The notes beneath the pieces were generated by a model that saw nothing but the letters and a program-made list of their open reading frames with translations, made no database searches and was not told where the DNA came from. Positions 1 to 7,743 of a stretch of DNA of 64,000 nt are shown here, in pieces. The position numbers and the translations under genes are program-made. The DNA comes from Microbulbifer sp. SAOS-129_SWC (GTDB lineage Bacteria; Pseudomonadota; Gammaproteobacteria; Pseudomonadales; Cellvibrionaceae), in NCBI RefSeq assembly GCF_039696035.1, contig NZ_CP155567.1, positions 2,661,001 to 2,725,000 of the forward strand, written 5' to 3'. Every line of letters starts with the position of its first letter. Positions within the stretch are counted from its first letter, which is position 1.

Positions 1-137
1 AGGTAATTGGCCCAGCCGGCGGCGTGACTGTCGGCGCTGCCACTGACACTTACACCAAGGTGTTGCTGGCCGCGGCGACCGCTGTCCTGGATCAACGTCT
101 GAGGGCCGGCGCGCTCGACCGTGGCGAAATCAGTCAT
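1..137 (-). CDS. pxpC: 5-oxoprolinase subunit PxpC (KipA family), partial N-terminus
   Basis: Only the first 45 codons lie in the window; the gene runs off the left edge. The start ATG (137-135) overlaps the pxpB stop (ATGACTGA arrangement), the usual coupled order in pxpBC operons. The translation begins MTDFATVERAGPQTLIQDSG and continues with GRRGQQHLGVSVSGSAD, matching the N-terminal signature of the KipA/PxpC (biotin-dependent carboxylase-like) family. With PxpA and PxpB this subunit takes part in ATP-dependent cleavage of 5-oxoproline to glutamate in the cytoplasm. No pxpA is visible on the other side of pxpB, so it may lie beyond the left edge or elsewhere. Confidence 0.85.
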   Translation of the reverse strand, partial: MTDFATVERAGPQTLIQDSGRRGQQHLGVSVSGSADSHAAGWANY

Positions 138-828
138 CAAGCAGGCCTCCCAGCTCCAGGTAGCGCTGGCGTGTGACCGGCGCGAAGCGCACCCGATCCC
201 CCACCTGCAATAACACCCGGGGCGGATTGCAGTCGCGCTCGAACAGCGCCAGCGGGCAGCGCCCCAGGAGGTTCCAGCCGCCGGGGCAGCTGTCGGGGTA
301 TACCGCCGTCTGCGCATCCGCCACCGCGACCGAACCGGCCGGCACCCGCGGGCGCGGATTCTCCAGGCGCGGCGCGCGCAGTGGCTCCGGCACCATGCCC
401 ATAAAAGCAAAACCGGGGCGAAATCCCAGCGCATAAACCCGGTATTCCGTGCCGCTGTGCAGCGCGATCACGGATTCCTCATCCATGCCGGCGAATGCTG
501 CCAGCCGCTGCAGGTCGGGGGCCGCCTCGATGCCATAATAGACTGGCAACTCGACGCTGCGCCCGGCCGGTGCCGCGCTGTCGCCGCCATCGCCAACCGA
601 CTCGGCAATGGTGCGCAGGCGCTGTGCCAGTGCATCGCGCTGCCAGCGCCGCACATCGTAATAGACGGTGACACTGCAATAGGATGGCACCAGGTCGGTC
701 AGACCGTCGCCCAATTGCCCGCGCAGGGTCTCAACCAGCTGCGTCACGCGCGCCAGTGCGGCTTCACCACGGGTGTCCGCGACATAAATGGTGATTGATT
801 CATCGCTGGAATCGCAAAACTTCAGCAT
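130..828 (-). CDS. pxpB: 5-oxoprolinase subunit PxpB (KipI family)
   Basis: This 232-residue protein has the normal family length. It carries the cyclophilin-like KipI/PxpB motifs GFRPGFAFMG, PRVPAGSVAVA, and the QTAVYP plus PGGWNLLGR segment in the C-terminal half. It acts with PxpA and PxpC in ATP-dependent 5-oxoproline hydrolysis; KipI homologues in Bacillus also inhibit a sporulation kinase, but the operon link to pxpC favours the metabolic role. The stop overlaps the pxpC start. The 124-bp gap upstream, shared with the divergent ychJ-like gene, presumably holds its promoter. Confidence 0.9.
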   Translation of the reverse strand: MLKFCDSSDESITIYVADTRGEAALARVTQLVETLRGQLGDGLTDLVPSYCSVTVYYDVRRWQRDALAQRLRTIAESVGDGGDSAAPAGRSVELPVYYGIEAAPDLQRLAAFAGMDEESVIALHSGTEYRVYALGFRPGFAFMGMVPEPLRAPRLENPRPRVPAGSVAVADAQTAVYPDSCPGGWNLLGRCPLALFERDCNPPRVLLQVGDRVRFAPVTRQRYLELGGLLDD

Positions 829-952
829 CCAGTTGTCTTCCCAAACCGGTTAGGAGCTCGGCAATCGCGCGCCGACTCCGACTGTTGCCGTACCAGAAGC
901 AAGCCTGCCACAATATGTACCCCACTGCATTGTTTCGAATGATCCACGTACC

Positions 953-1339
953 ATGATAGAAGCCTCTGCCCCCTGCCCGTGCGGCTCGAACAAATCCTTC
1001 GACCAGTGTTGCCAGTTGTATCTGTCCGGCAAGGCCTACCCGCGGGACGCCGAAACGCTGATGCGCAGTCGCTACAGTGCCTATGTGACCGGTAACCTGC
1101 CGTATCTACGCAAGTCATGGCACCCGGATACCTGTCCCGAGCTGAACGCTGACGACATGACCACACAGTGGTTGCGGCTCGAGGTGATCAAGAGCAAAAA
1201 GGGGCTGAAAAAATCCGTGGTGGAATTCAAGGCGTGGTTTCAGGAAGGCGGCAGTGAGCGGGCGCTGCACGAGATTTCGCTGTTCAGGCTGTACAAAAAG
1301 CGCTGGGTGTACGTCGAAGCGTTGGCGGACTGGGACTAG
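953..1339 (+). CDS. YchJ-like protein (UPF0225, SEC-C metal-binding motif)
   Basis: This 128-residue protein starts with the SEC-C motif CPCGSNKSFDQCC (about residues 8-20), followed by the NTF2-like YchJ core (LMRSRYSAYVTG, WLRLEV, VEFKAWF). E. coli YchJ is longer because it has a second SEC-C motif at its C-terminus; here only the N-terminal one is present. SEC-C motifs bind zinc in SecA and many small proteins. The biochemical function of YchJ is not established. The gene is divergent from pxpB and convergent with the small basic protein gene that follows, so it is probably monocistronic. Confidence 0.85.
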   Translation: MIEASAPCPCGSNKSFDQCCQLYLSGKAYPRDAETLMRSRYSAYVTGNLPYLRKSWHPDTCPELNADDMTTQWLRLEVIKSKKGLKKSVVEFKAWFQEGGSERALHEISLFRLYKKRWVYVEALADWD

Positions 1340-1347
1340 AGGCGGAC

Positions 1348-1563
1348 TCAGGCGGCGGGATGCGCTGGGCAAGGTGCCAATCGGGCATCGCGGGAGCCCT
1401 TCCACTCCCGCGCCGCCTTCCTGGCCTGCTGTTTGCTGGCAAAACGTTCACCAGACCTGGCCCGCTGGTGGGCTCCCCCTTTACGCAATAGCGGGTTCTG
1501 GGCCACGCGGTTGCGCGGCTTCGGTGCCGGCACTGCGAGCTTGATGGATTTTTTGTTTTTCAT
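1348..1563 (-). CDS. Small basic conserved-type protein, function unknown
   Basis: The product is 71 residues from the ATG at 1563, strongly basic, and opens MKNKKSIKLAVPAPKPRN. A GTG two codons upstream is possible, but AGGAG sits 8 nt before the ATG, which decides this start. The PKPRNxVAQNPLLRKGGAHQ stretch resembles short lysine/arginine-rich proteins common in gammaproteobacteria, which may bind nucleic acid; I know of no assigned role. It is convergent with the YchJ-like gene, with 8 bp between the stops. The Ala/Pro-rich tail (APCPAHPAA) may be poorly conserved. Confidence 0.6.
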   Translation of the reverse strand: MKNKKSIKLAVPAPKPRNRVAQNPLLRKGGAHQRARSGERFASKQQARKAAREWKGSRDARLAPCPAHPAA

Positions 1564-1894
1564 CGACACTTCTCCTCTGGATTAATCGGGTTCCCGGCCT
1601 CTGGCATTGCTGCCAGGAGCCGGCTGGACTTCCCTGTCCGCGCTGGATGCGAAAACGATTGCAGGCAGTTTCTGCGCTTTAGGGCCTGACGGCATACAAA
1701 GCGCGTGGCAACTCTCACCTCAAGGGCATCCCGCCACGGTTTCGGGTTGTCCGGCTTCCGGGTCGCCATTTCCGGCTTCCCGCTAACGGGCTGTGGTTCA
1801 ATTGCCCTGTGACAGATATTGTTACAGACAAATTTACAGGCATAGGCAACTCCTGGACTGAGCCACATCTCGGTTAAATGGCCTTTGCAGCGCC

Positions 1895-1926
1895 AAAAAA
1901 AAAGCCCCGGCGAACGCCAGGGCTTT
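1895..1926 (-). terminator. Rho-independent terminator of the small transcript
   Basis: On the minus strand AAAGCCC (plus inner GGC) pairs across a GTTC loop with GCC and GGGCTTT; one C/A mismatch interrupts the stem. A run of nine T follows (1903-1895). Confidence 0.75.
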
Positions 1927-1983
1927 GGATATCTGGCTTGAAAGGCGATACGACCTTTCAAGCGCGAGCACATGAAAGGTGTG

Positions 1984-2019
1984 TCAGCTGGGCTGGTTGT
2001 TCCGCTTGTCAAAATTCAT
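1984..2019 (-). CDS. Candidate 11-residue microprotein
   Basis: The ORF reads MNFDKRNNQPS then TGA. AGGAG lies 7 nt upstream of this ATG. An ATG five bases earlier is followed at once by a stop (ATG AAA TGA) and sits too close to the AGGAG. The length is below any normal annotation threshold, so support comes only from the promoter, ribosome binding site and terminator around it. It may be a leader peptide or chance. Confidence 0.25.
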   Translation of the reverse strand: MNFDKRNNQPS

Positions 2020-2087
2020 TTCATGGCTCCTTGGTAAAAACGGTTCAAAATCGGAAATGCATTGACACGATGCCAATACCGGGCGGG

Positions 2088-2115
2088 AGTCTAAATAGCG
2101 ACGTGCAAATGTCAA
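2088..2115 (-). promoter_or_regulatory. Sigma70-type promoter for the small transcript
   Basis: On the minus strand a perfect -35 (TTGACA, 2115-2110) is followed by 16 bp and a -10 of TAGACT (2093-2088). It faces away from truC and reads into the small unit that ends at the terminator at 1895. Confidence 0.5.
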
Positions 2116-2208
2116 CTGAAATATCGCCATCGACGCATATTTTATCCGCCTGCCAAACCTACCGCGCCAACTTATAATAGGCGCTCTGTTTCTGCTGCAC
2201 CGATCGAT

Positions 2209-2937
2209 ATGTCTCCGGAAATCCTCTTTTCAGACGAAAGCCTTGTCGCCGCCTACAAGCCCGAGGGCTGGCTGGTGCACCGCTCCGATATCGACCGCCA
2301 CGAGCACCGCATCCTGCTGCAGTACCTGCGCGACCTCTGCGGCAGCCACCTGTACCCCATTCACCGGCTGGATAAACCCACCTCCGGTGTCATCGTCTTC
2401 GGCAAAAGCGGCGATATCGCCGCGCGGATACAGGCACAACTGGAGAGCGACACCTCGGTGAAAACCTATATCGCGGTGTGTCGCGGCTACTGCCCGGAAC
2501 AGGGCGAGATCGATTACCCGCTGCCACCGGTGGCCGATTTCAAGCATCAGCGCAAACGCCCCAAGGCGGAGCTGCCGCGCCAGGAGGCCGTCACCCTGTT
2601 CCGCCGCCTGGCCACCGTCGAACTGCCCTACGCGGTGGATCGCTATCCATCGAGCCGCTACTCGCTGGTGGAGATCCAGTTGAAGACCGGTCGCCGTCAC
2701 CAGATCCGCCGCCACTTCAAGCATATCCACCACCCGCTGATCGGCTGCCCCAAATACGGCAAGTCGACCCACAACCGCTTCTTTGCCGAGCAGTTCCAGT
2801 GTCCGCGGTTGTTACTGCACGCGTTGCGACTGGAGTTCGATCACCCGCAAACGGGCACCAGGCTACAGCTGGTGGCGCCACCCCGGGGGTGCTTTAAGAC
2901 CCTGCTGGAAACGCTCGGTTGGGATCTGCCACACTAA
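2209..2937 (+). CDS. truC: tRNA pseudouridine(65) synthase TruC
   Basis: This 242-residue protein belongs to the RluA/TruC family of pseudouridine synthases. It contains the catalytic loop HRLDKPTSG at about residues 51-59, whose Asp (near 54) is the nucleophile, and the later KTYIAVCRG and KTGRRHQIRRH elements. TruC converts uridine 65 of tRNA-Ile1 and tRNA-Asp to pseudouridine in E. coli. There is no S4 domain, which fits TruC rather than RluC/RluD. It is followed 27 bp later by a DUF1810 gene on the same strand, so the two may be co-transcribed. Confidence 0.9.
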   Translation: MSPEILFSDESLVAAYKPEGWLVHRSDIDRHEHRILLQYLRDLCGSHLYPIHRLDKPTSGVIVFGKSGDIAARIQAQLESDTSVKTYIAVCRGYCPEQGEIDYPLPPVADFKHQRKRPKAELPRQEAVTLFRRLATVELPYAVDRYPSSRYSLVEIQLKTGRRHQIRRHFKHIHHPLIGCPKYGKSTHNRFFAEQFQCPRLLLHALRLEFDHPQTGTRLQLVAPPRGCFKTLLETLGWDLPH

Positions 2938-2964
2938 TCTCAACCATCCAACGCGGAGATCGCC

Positions 2965-3396
2965 GTGAGTACGCCCTTTGATCTGCAACGTTTTGTCGAT
3001 GCCCAGGCCAGCAACTACGCCGCAGCGCTGGCGGAACTGCAGGCCGGCCGCAAGCGCTCCCACTGGATGTGGTATGTATTCCCGCAACTGGCCGGTCTCG
3101 GGCACAGCGCCACGGCGCAGCACTATGCGCTGAGGAGTCTCGATGAAGCCCGTGCCTACCTGGCCCATCCGCTGCTGGGCGCGCGCCTGCGCACCTGCTG
3201 CGAATGTCTGTTGCAACAACACAGCAGCGATGCCCACAAAATTTTCGGCAGCCCGGACGACCTGAAGCTGCGCTCATCGATGACCCTGTTCGAAGCCACG
3301 GATCGCGGTGAACTGTTTGCTCGGGTGCTCGACAAGTACTACCGCGGTGAGCGGGATACCCGCACCCTGGCGCTGTTGCAACAAAAGCCGGGTTGA
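2965..3396 (+). CDS. DUF1810 family protein (first of two paralogues)
   Basis: This 143-residue protein has the DUF1810 pattern: FDLQRFVDAQ at the start, RKRSHWMWYVFPQLAGLG near residue 35, then LDEARAYLAHPLLGARLR and KLRSSMTLFE. The start is GTG with GGAG 6 nt upstream. Members are small, cytosolic and helical; no reaction is established. A second copy of equal length with the same motifs lies at 5330-5761, on the other side of the BCCT transporter gene, which suggests local duplication. Confidence 0.8.
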   Translation: MSTPFDLQRFVDAQASNYAAALAELQAGRKRSHWMWYVFPQLAGLGHSATAQHYALRSLDEARAYLAHPLLGARLRTCCECLLQQHSSDAHKIFGSPDDLKLRSSMTLFEATDRGELFARVLDKYYRGERDTRTLALLQQKPG

Positions 3397-3574
3397 CGCA
3401 CCGGCGCGACCGAAGGGTCTTCCCCCCGCCCCACCCATTGGCGCCACGACTGGAGCTTTTCCACGCCATTGCCTAGTCTTTAATTGTCGCCCGCCGGAAG
3501 CACAGATCCGTGCCCCGGTGCTGCGTGACCACACAGGACAGGGAAGCCACCAATCACCAGACCCGGAGGCACCC

Positions 3575-5272
3575 GTGGCATCGAACAGCTGGAATGACAT
3601 CATCGACAAGCCGACCTTTCTCGGCTCCCTCTTCCTGTTATTGGCTGTCACCCTCCCGCTGGTGATCTTCCCCGAGGCCGGGGCGGCCTGGGTGATGAGC
3701 GCCAAAGCGTTCGTCACCGACAAGCTTGGGGTCTTCTACCTGGCGCTGGGGCTCGGCGCCATCCTGTTTATGGTTTATATCGTGTTCAGCGATATCGGCC
3801 AGATCAAACTGGGCACGCCGGAAGAAGACCCGGAGTTTTCCACCTGGTCCTGGGCCTCAATGCTGTTCTGTTCCGGCATCGGCGCCTCGATCCTGTACTG
3901 GTCAATGATCGAGTGGGCCTTCTACTACCAGACACCGCCATTCGATATCCCCGGAGGAACGCCGGATGCGGCGCGTTGGGCGGCGGCCTACGGCATCTTC
4001 CACTGGGGCCCGCTGGCCTGGGCCATCTACCTGATCCCGGCACTGCCGATCGCCTACTTCTACTACGTGCGCAATCACAGCGTGCTGAAAATCAGTGAAG
4101 CACTGATGCCGGTCCTGGGCGAACAGCGCGCGCGCGGCTGGCTCGGCAAACTGATCGATGTATTCTTTATTTTCGGCATGCTCGGCGGCGGTGCCACCAC
4201 GCTGGGGCTGGCCGCACCACTGATCAACCAGGGAGCCCACGAGCTGTTCGGCGTGCCCACCACCCTGACCACCCGCATTACCGTACTCGCCATCTGTACC
4301 GGGATCTTTGGCTACAGCGCCTATGTAGGGCTGAAGAAAGGGATCCGCCTGCTGTCGGACATCAATATGTGGCTGGCGGCGGCGCTGCTGCTGTTCGTTT
4401 TTCTCGCCGGTCCAACGCTGTTTATGATGAATACCGGCCTCGATGCACTGGGCCGCGTGCTCACACATATTTTCCATATGGCGACCTGGACCGAACCCTT
4501 TGCGCAGTTCGACCAGTTTCCGGATACCCACTTCCCGCAGGATTGGACCATTTTCTACTGGGCCTGGTGGCTGGTATTTGCCCCGAGTGTGGGATTGTTT
4601 ATCGCGCGCATCTCCCGCGGGCGCACCATCCGCGCGATGGTGGCAGGGGCCATCTTCTTCGGCACCCTGGGTTGCTTTCTGTTCTTCATGATTCTCGGCA
4701 ACTACGGCATCTTTCTGCAGTTCTCCGAGAAACTCGACGTGATCAGTATCCTCAACAACCAGGATGCCACCACGGCCATCTTCGCAATCCTCAGTACCCT
4801 GCCCGTGGCCAAGCTGGTGATCGCGATGTTCACGCTCCTTGCAATCATTTTTACCGCCACCACCTTTGACTCCATCTCCTATATTCTCGCCGCCGTGGTG
4901 CAGAAAGAAGTCGATGAGGAGCCGGCACGCTGGAACCGCCTGTTCTGGGCCTTCGCCCTGTCGATAATGCCGGTAACGCTGATGTTCCTCGGCGGCCTGG
5001 AAACCCTGCAGACCGCCAGCGTGATCGGCGGCGTACCGCTCATCATCGTCGCGTTCCTGTTGTGCCTGTCGATCGTGCGGGCGGCGCACTACGACCTGCG
5101 CTACCAGCCGGACTACGAGGACAAGGAAATCTATATCGAGGAGTTCCCGGAGGATGACCCCTGGTGCGAAGACGGCACCTGGCAAATACCGGAAGAACCG
5201 GAACATGGCGTCACCCACAGCGACAAACCCCACGACGAGGGCGACCCGCACAGCCATCCGTCGCGCTTGTAG
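3575..5272 (+). CDS. BCCT family (betaine/carnitine/choline) transporter
   Basis: An inner-membrane secondary transporter of 565 residues. I chose the GTG at 3575 because GGAGG precedes it by 5 nt and the protein then begins ASNSWNDIIDKPTF, close to the first membrane helix; the open frame extends upstream without a start signal. Family features are the long hydrophobic helices, WSWASMLFCSGIGASILYWS with EWAFYYQTPPF, the tryptophan-box region TIFYWAWWLVFAPSVGLF near residue 323, and ISRGRTIR. Substrates of the family are quaternary ammonium osmolytes; the exact one cannot be read here. The C-terminal tail is hydrophilic, acidic and His-containing. It lies between two DUF1810 genes. Confidence 0.88.
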   Translation: MASNSWNDIIDKPTFLGSLFLLLAVTLPLVIFPEAGAAWVMSAKAFVTDKLGVFYLALGLGAILFMVYIVFSDIGQIKLGTPEEDPEFSTWSWASMLFCSGIGASILYWSMIEWAFYYQTPPFDIPGGTPDAARWAAAYGIFHWGPLAWAIYLIPALPIAYFYYVRNHSVLKISEALMPVLGEQRARGWLGKLIDVFFIFGMLGGGATTLGLAAPLINQGAHELFGVPTTLTTRITVLAICTGIFGYSAYVGLKKGIRLLSDINMWLAAALLLFVFLAGPTLFMMNTGLDALGRVLTHIFHMATWTEPFAQFDQFPDTHFPQDWTIFYWAWWLVFAPSVGLFIARISRGRTIRAMVAGAIFFGTLGCFLFFMILGNYGIFLQFSEKLDVISILNNQDATTAIFAILSTLPVAKLVIAMFTLLAIIFTATTFDSISYILAAVVQKEVDEEPARWNRLFWAFALSIMPVTLMFLGGLETLQTASVIGGVPLIIVAFLLCLSIVRAAHYDLRYQPDYEDKEIYIEEFPEDDPWCEDGTWQIPEEPEHGVTHSDKPHDEGDPHSHPSRL

Positions 5273-5280
5273 CAGACTGC

Positions 5281-5300
5281 GCGCCGGCCGCGGCCGGCGC
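5281..5300. other. Perfect 20-bp GC palindrome between BCCT and DUF1810 genes
   Basis: GCGCCGGCCGCGGCCGGCGC is fully self-complementary. No T run follows, so it is more likely an mRNA-stabilising or processing hairpin, or a protein-binding palindrome, than a terminator. Confidence 0.5.
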
Positions 5301-5329
5301 GAAACGGTCACCTGTTTCAGGATTGCAGA

Positions 5330-5761
5330 ATGGACGATCCGTACAACCTAGAGCGCTTTGTGGAAGCGCAGCGCAACGTCTACGCAACCGTTCGCACCGA
5401 ACTCGCCGCTGGACGCAGGCAGTCTGACTGGATGTGGTTTGTGTTTCCCCAGTTTTCCGGCCAGCGCGACAGCCTGCACGCGCCGCGCTATGCCATCCAA
5501 AGTCTCGATGAAGCGCGGGCTTACCTGGCCCACCCGCTGCTGGGCCCGCGTCTACGCGAATGCTGCGAACAATTGCTGTCATTTGACGACCGCAATATCA
5601 CCGATATTCTCGGAGCCCCGGAAGATATGCGCCTGCGCGCATCGATGACACTGTTTATCGTTGCCGACGACGGCGAGGAAGTCTTCCGGGAGGTGTTGGA
5701 CAAATTCTTTCGCGGCCGCACCGATCACCGCACACTGGAGCTGTTGGCACCGCCGCGCTAA
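5330..5761 (+). CDS. DUF1810 family protein (second paralogue)
   Basis: This protein also has 143 residues and shares the layout of the copy at 2965-3396: YNLERFVEAQRNVYA, RRQSDWMWFVFPQFSGQ, SLDEARAYLAHPLLGPRLRE and RLRASMTLF, then VLDKFFRG. Divergence is spread along the length, so the duplication is not very recent. The function is unknown. It follows the BCCT gene by 57 bp on the same strand, which allows co-transcription. Confidence 0.8.
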   Translation: MDDPYNLERFVEAQRNVYATVRTELAAGRRQSDWMWFVFPQFSGQRDSLHAPRYAIQSLDEARAYLAHPLLGPRLRECCEQLLSFDDRNITDILGAPEDMRLRASMTLFIVADDGEEVFREVLDKFFRGRTDHRTLELLAPPR

Positions 5762-5848
5762 ACCGGCCACGATCGCATGCGGCCGGCGGATGATTCCTCT
5801 ATCATGTGGGCCAAAACAAATTTAGCCCGCTTTTGGGGAACCCCTTCC

Positions 5849-7675
5849 ATGATCAACGCAATACGGCGCAAGCGCGTCCATTTCCTCGCCGGCTGCCTGC
5901 TCAGCGCCGCCGTCGTCCCGGCAACGCAGAGTGAAGAATACCCGCAGGCACCGCTGCCCCCGCTGCTGCCCTGGCATGGGGCCTCGGAACAGCTGATAGT
6001 CAACACGGGCGACTGGGTAACCCCGGCAGAGGCCAGTGATTTTCACACCACACCAGACTATCGCCAGACCCGCGCGTTTATCGAGCGCCTGGCCGCCGCC
6101 AGCGCGGACATCAAAACCACCGATATCGGCACCTCCGCCGGCGGACGCCATGTGCTACTGGTGACTCTGACCGAAAGCGGCAGCGATGCGCAGGCCAACG
6201 GCAAACCCACCCTGCTGGTACAGGCCGGCATCCACTCCGGCGAGATCGACGGCAAGGATGCCAGCCTGATGCTGCTGCGCGATTACGTGAATGGAAAGCG
6301 TGAACTGCACCAACTGGTGCAGCACGCCAACCTGTTGATTGTGCCGATCCTGAATGTGGACGGCCACGGCCGCAAGGGCCCCTACACGCGCATGAACCAG
6401 CGCGGCCCGGACAACGCCGGCTGGCGCAGCAACGGCAATAACCTCAACATCAACCGCGACTACACCAAGCTCGATACACCGGAGCTGCGCGCGGTGATGG
6501 ACGTGATCAACGAGTACCACCCAAGCCTGTATATCGATGTTCATGTCACCGATGGCGAGGACTACCAGTACGATATCACCTACGGTTATACCGCCTCTTT
6601 CGCCAGTGATTCCCCGGCCATCGCCGACTGGCTCGAGTCGAACCTGCGCAGCAATCTGGACTCCGCCCTGACTGCCGCCGGCCATATTCCCGGCCCGCTG
6701 GTCTTCGGCGTGAACCCACAGGAATTTTCCGACGGCATCACCCACTGGACTGCGCTGCCGCGCTTCTCCAATGGTCTCGGCGACCTGCGCCACACACCCA
6801 CCGTATTGGTGGAGAACCATTCGCTGAAACCCTACCGGCAACGGGTGCTGGGCACCTATGTATTTATTGAAGCGGCACTCAAGGCAGTCGGTGACGAGGG
6901 TGACGCGATTAAAAAAGCCATCGCCAGCGACCAGCGGCGCCACCCGAAAACCCAGGTGCTCGCCTGGGAAACCAGTAAATCACCTGACCTGAAGGTGTTT
7001 GCCAAGCAGCCGTTCAAAGGTATGGCGTACAAAAAGGTAAAGAACCCGATCACCGGCACCGAACAGGTGGTGTGGCTGGGCAAAGCCAAGGACTACCCTG
7101 CCCTGCCGGTGTTTGCCGACAATGTGAAAGACGTGGAAGTGCGGGTGCCCAAAGCGTATTACCTGCCGAAAAAGGAAACCCTGGTGCTGGCGCGCTTGAA
7201 GGACCACGGTATCGAGGTCACTGCACCGTCGCGCCCCAGAGCCACACTGACCCGCCTCAGTGCCGACAGTCATACATTCGCGGACAAACCCTTCGAGGGA
7301 CACTTTCGCGTCAAGGCCAGATTCAGTGAAGAGCAAGTACAGGTACCGCTGGCCGATTATGTCGAGATCCGCACCGACCAGCCGCTCGGCAGCCTCGCGG
7401 TCGCACTGCTCGATCCGCGCGGCCCCGATTCTTTCTTCCAGTGGGGATTCTTCAATCAGATGTTCCAGCGCACGGAATACTCCGAGCCCTACGCACTGGT
7501 ACCGCTGGCCGAAGAGATGCTGAAACGCGATCCGGCCTTGAAAAAAGAATTTGAAAAGCGGCTGCAAGACAAGGCCTTTGCCGGGGATCCGCGCGCACGC
7601 CTGGACTTTTTCTATCAGCGCAGCCCTTATTACGATCGGGCCTATCTGCAATATCCGGTATTGATACAGAATTGA
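5849..7675 (+). CDS. Exported M14-family zinc carboxypeptidase-like protein
   Basis: A 608-residue protein from the ATG at 5849; an earlier in-frame ATG at 5777 would put a polar extension before the signal. It begins with a signal peptide (basic RRKR, hydrophobic FLAGCLLSAAVV, cleavage probably after VPA), so it is periplasmic or secreted. Zinc ligands fit M14: HSGEIDGKD (His and Glu near 129 and 132) and YIDVHVTDG (His near 233). TVLVENHSLKPYRQR carries the likely catalytic Glu near 323. NNLNINRDYTKLDTPE is also typical. The C-terminal 230 residues form an additional domain. It probably trims peptides. Confidence 0.85.
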   Translation: MINAIRRKRVHFLAGCLLSAAVVPATQSEEYPQAPLPPLLPWHGASEQLIVNTGDWVTPAEASDFHTTPDYRQTRAFIERLAAASADIKTTDIGTSAGGRHVLLVTLTESGSDAQANGKPTLLVQAGIHSGEIDGKDASLMLLRDYVNGKRELHQLVQHANLLIVPILNVDGHGRKGPYTRMNQRGPDNAGWRSNGNNLNINRDYTKLDTPELRAVMDVINEYHPSLYIDVHVTDGEDYQYDITYGYTASFASDSPAIADWLESNLRSNLDSALTAAGHIPGPLVFGVNPQEFSDGITHWTALPRFSNGLGDLRHTPTVLVENHSLKPYRQRVLGTYVFIEAALKAVGDEGDAIKKAIASDQRRHPKTQVLAWETSKSPDLKVFAKQPFKGMAYKKVKNPITGTEQVVWLGKAKDYPALPVFADNVKDVEVRVPKAYYLPKKETLVLARLKDHGIEVTAPSRPRATLTRLSADSHTFADKPFEGHFRVKARFSEEQVQVPLADYVEIRTDQPLGSLAVALLDPRGPDSFFQWGFFNQMFQRTEYSEPYALVPLAEEMLKRDPALKKEFEKRLQDKAFAGDPRARLDFFYQRSPYYDRAYLQYPVLIQN

Positions 7676-7695
7676 CAAACCGACACATGGAATCG

Positions 7696-7734
7696 AAAAA
7701 GGCCCCGGCGAGACAGCTCACCGGGGCCTTTTTT
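7696..7734. terminator. Bidirectional terminator between M14 gene and RND permease gene
   Basis: AAAAAGGCCCCGG with a small CGAG/CTCA stem extension pairs with CCGGGGCCTTTTTT. A-rich and T-rich flanks make it work on both strands, serving the two convergent genes. Confidence 0.9.
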
Positions 7735-7743
7735 AGTGATCAG

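Larger units (their letters stand above)
1895..2087 (-). ncRNA. Candidate small transcript (sRNA or leader with mini-ORF)
   Basis: The minus strand shows a complete small transcription unit: a promoter at 2115-2088, a 5' leader, an 11-codon ORF with a good Shine-Dalgarno, a perfect 10-bp stem (1936-1963, GCTTGAAAGG paired with CCTTTCAAGC around an 8-nt loop), and a strong Rho-independent terminator (1926-1895). The predicted RNA would be about 190 nt. No larger gene uses this promoter and terminator pair. The product could be a regulatory RNA, a microprotein mRNA, or both. I recognise no known family. Confidence 0.45.

Noticed and set aside
1560-2012. 150-codon minus-strand frame in the truC upstream region
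   Set aside because: It crosses the strong terminator at 1895-1926 and has no family motifs.
3902-5311. Antisense frame of 469 codons opposite the BCCT gene
   Set aside because: Low-complexity shadow; the sense strand encodes membrane helices with BCCT motifs.
5849-5950. Lipoprotein signal (LAGC) in the M14 protein
   Set aside because: The hydrophobic stretch before the Cys is only about four residues; a longer type I signal ending at VPA fits better.
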